A stretch of DNA of 16,857 nt, taken from contig JBMNTB010000033.1 of the NCBI GenBank assembly GCA_050945515.1, positions 1 through 16,857 of the forward strand, read 5' to 3'. The notes under the pieces are model-generated. The model made no database searches. It was not told where the DNA came from and saw only the letters and a program-made list of their open reading frames with translations. Origin of the DNA: UBA1046 sp050945515. GTDB taxonomy: Bacteria; Bacillota; Clostridia; Saccharofermentanales; DTU023. Below, piece by piece: positions 13,853 to 16,857 of this stretch. Position 1 is the stretch's first letter. Each line of letters begins with the position of its first letter. The translations under genes and the position numbers were made by a program.

Positions 13853-15100
13853 ATGACTTTTATTAAGACACCCGTGCGCGGTATGCCGGAACAAACACCG
13901 GGCGAGATGGAGTTGCGCAATTATGTCATGAACCAGATCCGTACTGTATACCGATCCTATGGCTATTTGCAAATCGAAACTCCAGCTATCGAGCATATTG
14001 AGAATCTGACCGGAGATCAGGGCGGTGAGAATGAAAAACTGATTTTTCAAATTCTCAAACGGGGAGAAAGTCTCAGGCAGGCTCTGGACAAGGGCGAGGA
14101 TATCAGTGCCGAAGGTCTGCGCTATGATCTGACCGTGCCCCTGGTTCGCTTCTACGCCAATAATATGAGTGACTTGCCGCTACCGTTCAAGGTGATGCAG
14201 ATGGGGCCTGTTTGGCGGGCCGATCGCCCGCAGCGAGGGCGTTTTCGGCAATTTGTCCAGTGCGATATCGATATTCTGGGCGAGCCGTCGCTGTTGGCAG
14301 AAGTCGAGCTGATTTGTGCGACGACAGAGGCGCTGGCCAGCCTGGGCTTGGAAGATCTGGTGGTAAAAGTTAATGACCGCCGGATTCTCAGATCTATGGC
14401 GCTGTACGCAGGATTTCCGGAGGATGAACTGGGCGCGATCTTCATTTTGCTGGACAAGATGGACAAGATCGGCTTCACAGGCCTGAGAGATGAACTCTTG
14501 GCCGCCGGATATTCCCTGGATAGCACGGATAAATATCTGGGGCTGTTCAAAGAGCTGCCTGATTCTCTGCTGAGCAGCGAGTATTTTGCTACTAATTTGG
14601 ACATTATGTCCGATCCCGAAATCTTTAAGAATTTGGATACTATTCTGACCATGGCACGCACACTGACAGACTCTGAGGTCAAGGTAATTTTTGATCCGAC
14701 TCTGGTACGCGGTATGGGCTATTATACCGGCACGATTTTTGAAATTTCGCTGCCGGGAATGGCGGGCTCGGTCGCCGGAGGCGGACGCTATGACGAAATG
14801 GTCGGGAGTTTCGTCAATCAGCCGGTAGCCGCCTGCGGTTTTTCCATTGGCTTTGAGCGAATTATAGTGCTGCTCGAGGAGCAGGGTCTGATTCCGGGCT
14901 TTAATGACCCGCGGTCGGCTTATCTGCTGGATAAAGATTTGGATCCGGACAAGATAGTGGAAATAATGGAAGATGCCGCCCGGCGCAGGGTCGATGGCGA
15001 AACGATCTTGGTTGCCGGACGCCGCCGCAATGTCAGAAGACAGATCGACGAACTGATAGATCTTGGCTATACACAGATTGAGGAAATCTTCCCCGACTGA
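13853..15100 (+). CDS. hisS: Histidyl-tRNA synthetase, short C-terminal domain
   Basis: This class II synthetase charges tRNA-His. The 415-residue protein has the opening PVRGMPEQTP, the LRYDLTVPLVRFYANN stretch (89-104), motif 2 WRADRPQRGRFRQFVQCDID (121-140), the histidine-specific LVRGMGYYTGTIFEI (284-298, where most relatives read RGLDYY), and motif 3 ACGFSIGFERI (327-337). After about 350 only 65 residues remain, clearly fewer than the usual anticodon-binding domain of about 90, with ILVAGRRRNVRRQIDELIDL as its most recognisable part. The ATG at 13853 fits the family N-terminus; GAGGAG lies 12 bases upstream, a long spacer. An in-frame TTG at 13820 is less likely. HisZ, the catalytically dead relative, is unlikely because the catalytic motifs are kept and no his operon is near. 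Confidence 0.88.
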   Translation: MTFIKTPVRGMPEQTPGEMELRNYVMNQIRTVYRSYGYLQIETPAIEHIENLTGDQGGENEKLIFQILKRGESLRQALDKGEDISAEGLRYDLTVPLVRFYANNMSDLPLPFKVMQMGPVWRADRPQRGRFRQFVQCDIDILGEPSLLAEVELICATTEALASLGLEDLVVKVNDRRILRSMALYAGFPEDELGAIFILLDKMDKIGFTGLRDELLAAGYSLDSTDKYLGLFKELPDSLLSSEYFATNLDIMSDPEIFKNLDTILTMARTLTDSEVKVIFDPTLVRGMGYYTGTIFEISLPGMAGSVAGGGRYDEMVGSFVNQPVAACGFSIGFERIIVLLEEQGLIPGFNDPRSAYLLDKDLDPDKIVEIMEDAARRRVDGETILVAGRRRNVRRQIDELIDLGYTQIEEIFPD

Positions 15101-15110
15101 GCAAATTCTA

Positions 15111-15139
15111 TTTTGGGGTCAACCGCAAAATGATATACT
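15111..15139 (+). promoter_or_regulatory. Promoter of upp (extended -10)
   Basis: TATACT at 15134-15139 is preceded by TGA (TGATATACT, the same nonamer as in the cps promoter). TTTTGG at 15111-15116 gives a 17-base spacer but a weak -35. The predicted start lies about 17-18 bases upstream of the upp ATG, leaving a short leader with GAGGAG. Confidence 0.6.
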
Positions 15140-15163
15140 GAAAAAAATTGCGAGGAGCTGAAT

Positions 15164-15808
15164 ATGGAAGCGAATTTGCCTGAAAACATCATTGTCTTGG
15201 ACCATCCCCTAATCCAACATAAAGTAGGAATCCTCAGAAACAAACAAACAACCACTAAAGAATTCCGTGAGTTAGTCTCCGAAGTTGCTATGTTGATTGG
15301 CTTTGAAGCGACCCGCGATCTGCCGTTGGAAGAAGTCGAGGTCGAAACCCCGATTGCCCATGCCAAGGTTAAACAACTGGCCGGGAACAAGCTGGCCTTA
15401 GTGCCGATCCTGAGAGCCGGCCTAGGCATGGTTGAGGGCTTACTGTCTATAGCGCCCAGTGCCAGGGTTGGCCATATTGGCCTGTTCCGTGATCACGATA
15501 CCTGGCAGCCGATCGATTATTATTGCAAGCTGCCCGAGGACATTCAGCAAAGAGATGTCTTCCTGCTTGATCCGATGGTCGCTACCGGCGGATCAGCCGT
15601 AGCGGCGCTATCGACCCTTAAAAAGTCCGGTGCCCACAAAATCAAGCTGCTCTGCATTATTGCAGCCCGCGAAGGACTGATGAAAGTTATCAATAACCAT
15701 CCGGATGTGGATATCTATTGTGCTGCCCTCGATGAAACTCTTAATGAAAATGCCTATATTGTACCCGGACTGGGAGATGCAGGCGACAGGATCTTCGGCA
15801 CGAAATAA
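15164..15808 (+). CDS. upp: Uracil phosphoribosyltransferase
   Basis: UPRT salvages uracil: it joins uracil and PRPP to UMP and pyrophosphate in the cytoplasm. The 214-residue protein is of normal length and shows HPLIQHKVGILRN (14-26), PILRAGLGMVEG (81-92), the PRPP-binding loop LLDPMVATGGSA (134-145) and the uracil-binding YIVPGLGDAGDR (198-209). AGGAG lies about eight bases before the ATG. It has its own promoter and is followed after 14 bases by the isochorismatase-family gene, so the two are probably co-transcribed. Confidence 0.97.
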   Translation: MEANLPENIIVLDHPLIQHKVGILRNKQTTTKEFRELVSEVAMLIGFEATRDLPLEEVEVETPIAHAKVKQLAGNKLALVPILRAGLGMVEGLLSIAPSARVGHIGLFRDHDTWQPIDYYCKLPEDIQQRDVFLLDPMVATGGSAVAALSTLKKSGAHKIKLLCIIAAREGLMKVINNHPDVDIYCAALDETLNENAYIVPGLGDAGDRIFGTK

Positions 15809-15822
15809 GACTGGAGGAAAGG

Positions 15823-16377
15823 ATGAAATTACCCCATTTGCTGCGTGAAAACGCGGTTGTGTTAATTATTGATCTTCAAGAACGGCTGCTGCCGGCCATG
15901 CCGGATCAAGAACTGGTCCTCAAAAATGCTCTGGTTCTGACTGAAATGGCCAGGGCTTTTGATCTGCCGCTCCTGTGCAGCGAGCAGTATCCCCGCGGGC
16001 TCGGTCCCACCGCAGAGCCCTTAGCGACGAAGTTACGTGAACAGGAGGCTCTGATCCTGGAGAAGACCAGCTTCAGTACGGTTTTGCCCGGACTATTGAC
16101 CAAGCTCGAGGAAACAGGCCGCCGGCAAATTATCGTGTCCGGTGTCGAAACTCATGTCTGCGTTTTTCAGACTGTGCGTGACCTGGCGGCGAGAGATTAT
16201 GATGTCTACGTGCCTTGGGATGCTGTGAATTCACGCGATCCCCAGAATATGACAATTGCTTTAGAGCAATTCCGGCAGATGGGCGCGCATATAACTTCCA
16301 CGGAGACGGTGCTGTTTGATCTGCTGCAAGATTCCAAGGACCCTCATTTCAAGGAGTTGCAAGCGCTGATCAAATAA
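15823..16377 (+). CDS. Isochorismatase-family cysteine hydrolase
   Basis: The 184-residue protein belongs to the isochorismatase-like hydrolases, cytoplasmic enzymes that cleave C-N or ether bonds through a Cys-Asp-Lys triad. The triad is visible as Asp17 (LIIDLQE), Lys81 (LEKTSFS) and Cys113 (SGVETHVCV), with the cis-peptide expected in the VET part. Length and spacing resemble the YcaC-like branch rather than nicotinamidase, whose metal-binding D-x-H-x(3)-H stretch is absent. GGAGG about 10 bases upstream supports the start. It follows upp by 14 bases, which might hint at pyrimidine or nitrogen salvage, but the substrate cannot be told from the sequence. Confidence 0.9.
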   Translation: MKLPHLLRENAVVLIIDLQERLLPAMPDQELVLKNALVLTEMARAFDLPLLCSEQYPRGLGPTAEPLATKLREQEALILEKTSFSTVLPGLLTKLEETGRRQIIVSGVETHVCVFQTVRDLAARDYDVYVPWDAVNSRDPQNMTIALEQFRQMGAHITSTETVLFDLLQDSKDPHFKELQALIK

Positions 16378-16379
16378 CA

Positions 16380-16428
16380 GCTGCAGTGCTGAGGATTGTC
16401 TCAATACAAGACCTGCAGTACCCGCAGC
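16380..16428 (+). terminator. Imperfect hairpin after the upp operon, possible terminator
   Basis: The arms at 16380-16394 (starting GCTGC) and 16412-16428 (ending GCAGC) pair over 5, 5 and 3 bp with small internal bulges and a 17-base loop. It starts three bases after the stop codon of the last gene, a good place for a terminator, but no T run follows, so it would be inefficient or Rho-assisted. Confidence 0.3.
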
Positions 16429-16592
16429 ACAATTCTTCCGGGTCCGCTTATCGTGGCGCGAATAATGAGAAATTAGTAATGGCACAACAGTACAAATAGT
16501 TTAAATATGATGTAGTAAATTAGGTTGTCCTGAGGTTTATGATTCACTTCATGCTGAAAGATAATAAGGCGAGTTGTAAAGTAAAGTGAAAT

Positions 16593-16621
16593 TTAAAAGG
16601 CTCGCCACAAATCTGTACAAT
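16593..16621 (+). promoter_or_regulatory. Possible promoter in the tail region
   Basis: TTAAAA (16593-16598) and TACAAT (16616-16621) are separated by exactly 17 bases, each close to consensus. A ribosome binding site (AAAGGAG, 16643-16649) follows at about +16 to +22 of the predicted transcript, which makes the combination more credible than either part alone. Confidence 0.35.
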
Positions 16622-16655
16622 GTTAATTGGAAAAAACTTACAAAGGAGAAATGTT

Positions 16656-16709
16656 TTGAGCCAATTACATTGTAGCAGGAAACGCAAGTCAGGTCAGCAT
16701 ATCATTTAA
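16656..16709 (+). CDS. Possible 17-residue peptide or leader peptide
   Basis: A TTG codon six bases after AAAGGAG (16643-16649) opens a frame that reads MSQLHCSRKRKSGQHII and stops at TAA. The peptide is basic and has one cysteine. An overlapping ATG two bases closer to the binding site gives only ATG-TTT-stop. A promoter-like pair lies upstream. It could be a leader peptide of a gene beyond the window or chance; nothing in the sequence assigns a function. Confidence 0.2.
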   Translation: MSQLHCSRKRKSGQHII

Positions 16710-16857
16710 GATATCTGAATTGCAAGTTAACGACATACATCAAATCTTTTGCCCGCGAAATAAATCGCAAATATCAGATAAGCAGTGCCCGCCAAAGTAG
16801 TTGACAGGCACCACCGTTTCGGATAACCACGTTATTTAACTACCACATTAGATAGCG

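Larger units (their letters stand above)
16378..16857. other. Tail region without a convincing long gene
   Basis: These 480 bases after the isochorismatase-family gene hold no open frame with a family I recognise. They contain an imperfect hairpin right after the stop, a possible promoter with a following ribosome binding site and a 17-codon frame, an inverted repeat GGCGAG/CTCGCC at 16568-16573 and 16601-16606, and at 16801-16806 a TTGACA hexamer without a good -10. It may be the upstream region of a gene beyond the window. Confidence 0.5.

Noticed and set aside
14152..14682. 176-codon minus-strand open frame inside hisS
   Set aside because: Ser/Arg-rich shadow frame opposite clear synthetase motifs.
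13853..15100. HisZ (regulatory subunit of ATP phosphoribosyltransferase)
   Set aside because: Motif 2 and 3 and the histidine-binding motif region are kept and no histidine biosynthesis genes are near.
16801..16829. Promoter starting with a perfect TTGACA near the right edge
   Set aside because: At 17 bases the -10 would be TAACCA, a poor match, and the downstream gene is outside the window.

Overview
The window looks like part of a chromosome from a Gram-positive Firmicute (Bacillota), most likely a member of the Clostridia with mid-range GC. The evidence is a Firmicutes-type CpsC/CpsD/CpsB tyrosine-kinase module for polysaccharide export, strong AGGAGG-type ribosome binding sites, and extended -10 promoters of the form TGATATAAT or TGATATACT. 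There are also surface proteins with one membrane anchor and low-complexity linkers. Genus and species cannot be fixed from the sequence alone.

Region 1 (1-6941, minus strand) is the proximal part of a capsule or exopolysaccharide operon. A well-formed promoter at 6911-6939 carries two dyads. It is followed, in transcription order, by cpsC (chain-length regulator), cpsD (tyrosine kinase), cpsB (PHP-type phosphatase), a stretch with the remains of a DegT-type sugar aminotransferase, an intact DegT-type aminotransferase, a PglC/WcaJ-like initiating sugar-phosphate transferase, a short stretch that looks like a broken or split small membrane protein, a GNAT acetyltransferase, a GT4 glycosyltransferase, and the start of another gene that leaves the window at position 1. 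This stretch is visibly richer in A+T than the rest. The gene content suggests that an amino sugar is made, possibly N-acylated, attached to the lipid carrier and extended, while CpsC/D/B control polymer length and output.

Region 2 (6942-10803) holds envelope genes. A plus-strand gene encodes a membrane-anchored protein with a Thr/Pro linker and a DUF2927-like outer domain. Convergent to it is a small lipoprotein gene with its own terminator, a perfect 32-bp palindrome upstream and a leader hairpin. Next on the minus strand is a membrane-anchored HtrA/DegP serine protease with one PDZ domain.

Region 3 (10804-13755, plus strand) is a compact larE-larB-larC operon. These three enzymes make the nickel-pincer nucleotide cofactor of lactate racemase (LarA) and its relatives. 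LarC is a single continuous protein here and has an inserted stretch of about 60 residues with 26 histidines. No larA and no nickel transporter lie in the window.

Region 4 (13756-16377, plus strand) has a histidyl-tRNA synthetase with a short C-terminal domain, uracil phosphoribosyltransferase (upp) and an isochorismatase-family hydrolase. hisS and upp each have an extended -10 promoter. The last 480 bases hold no convincing long gene, only an imperfect hairpin and a possible promoter followed by a ribosome binding site and a 17-codon reading frame.

No tRNA, rRNA, insertion sequence or CRISPR array was seen.
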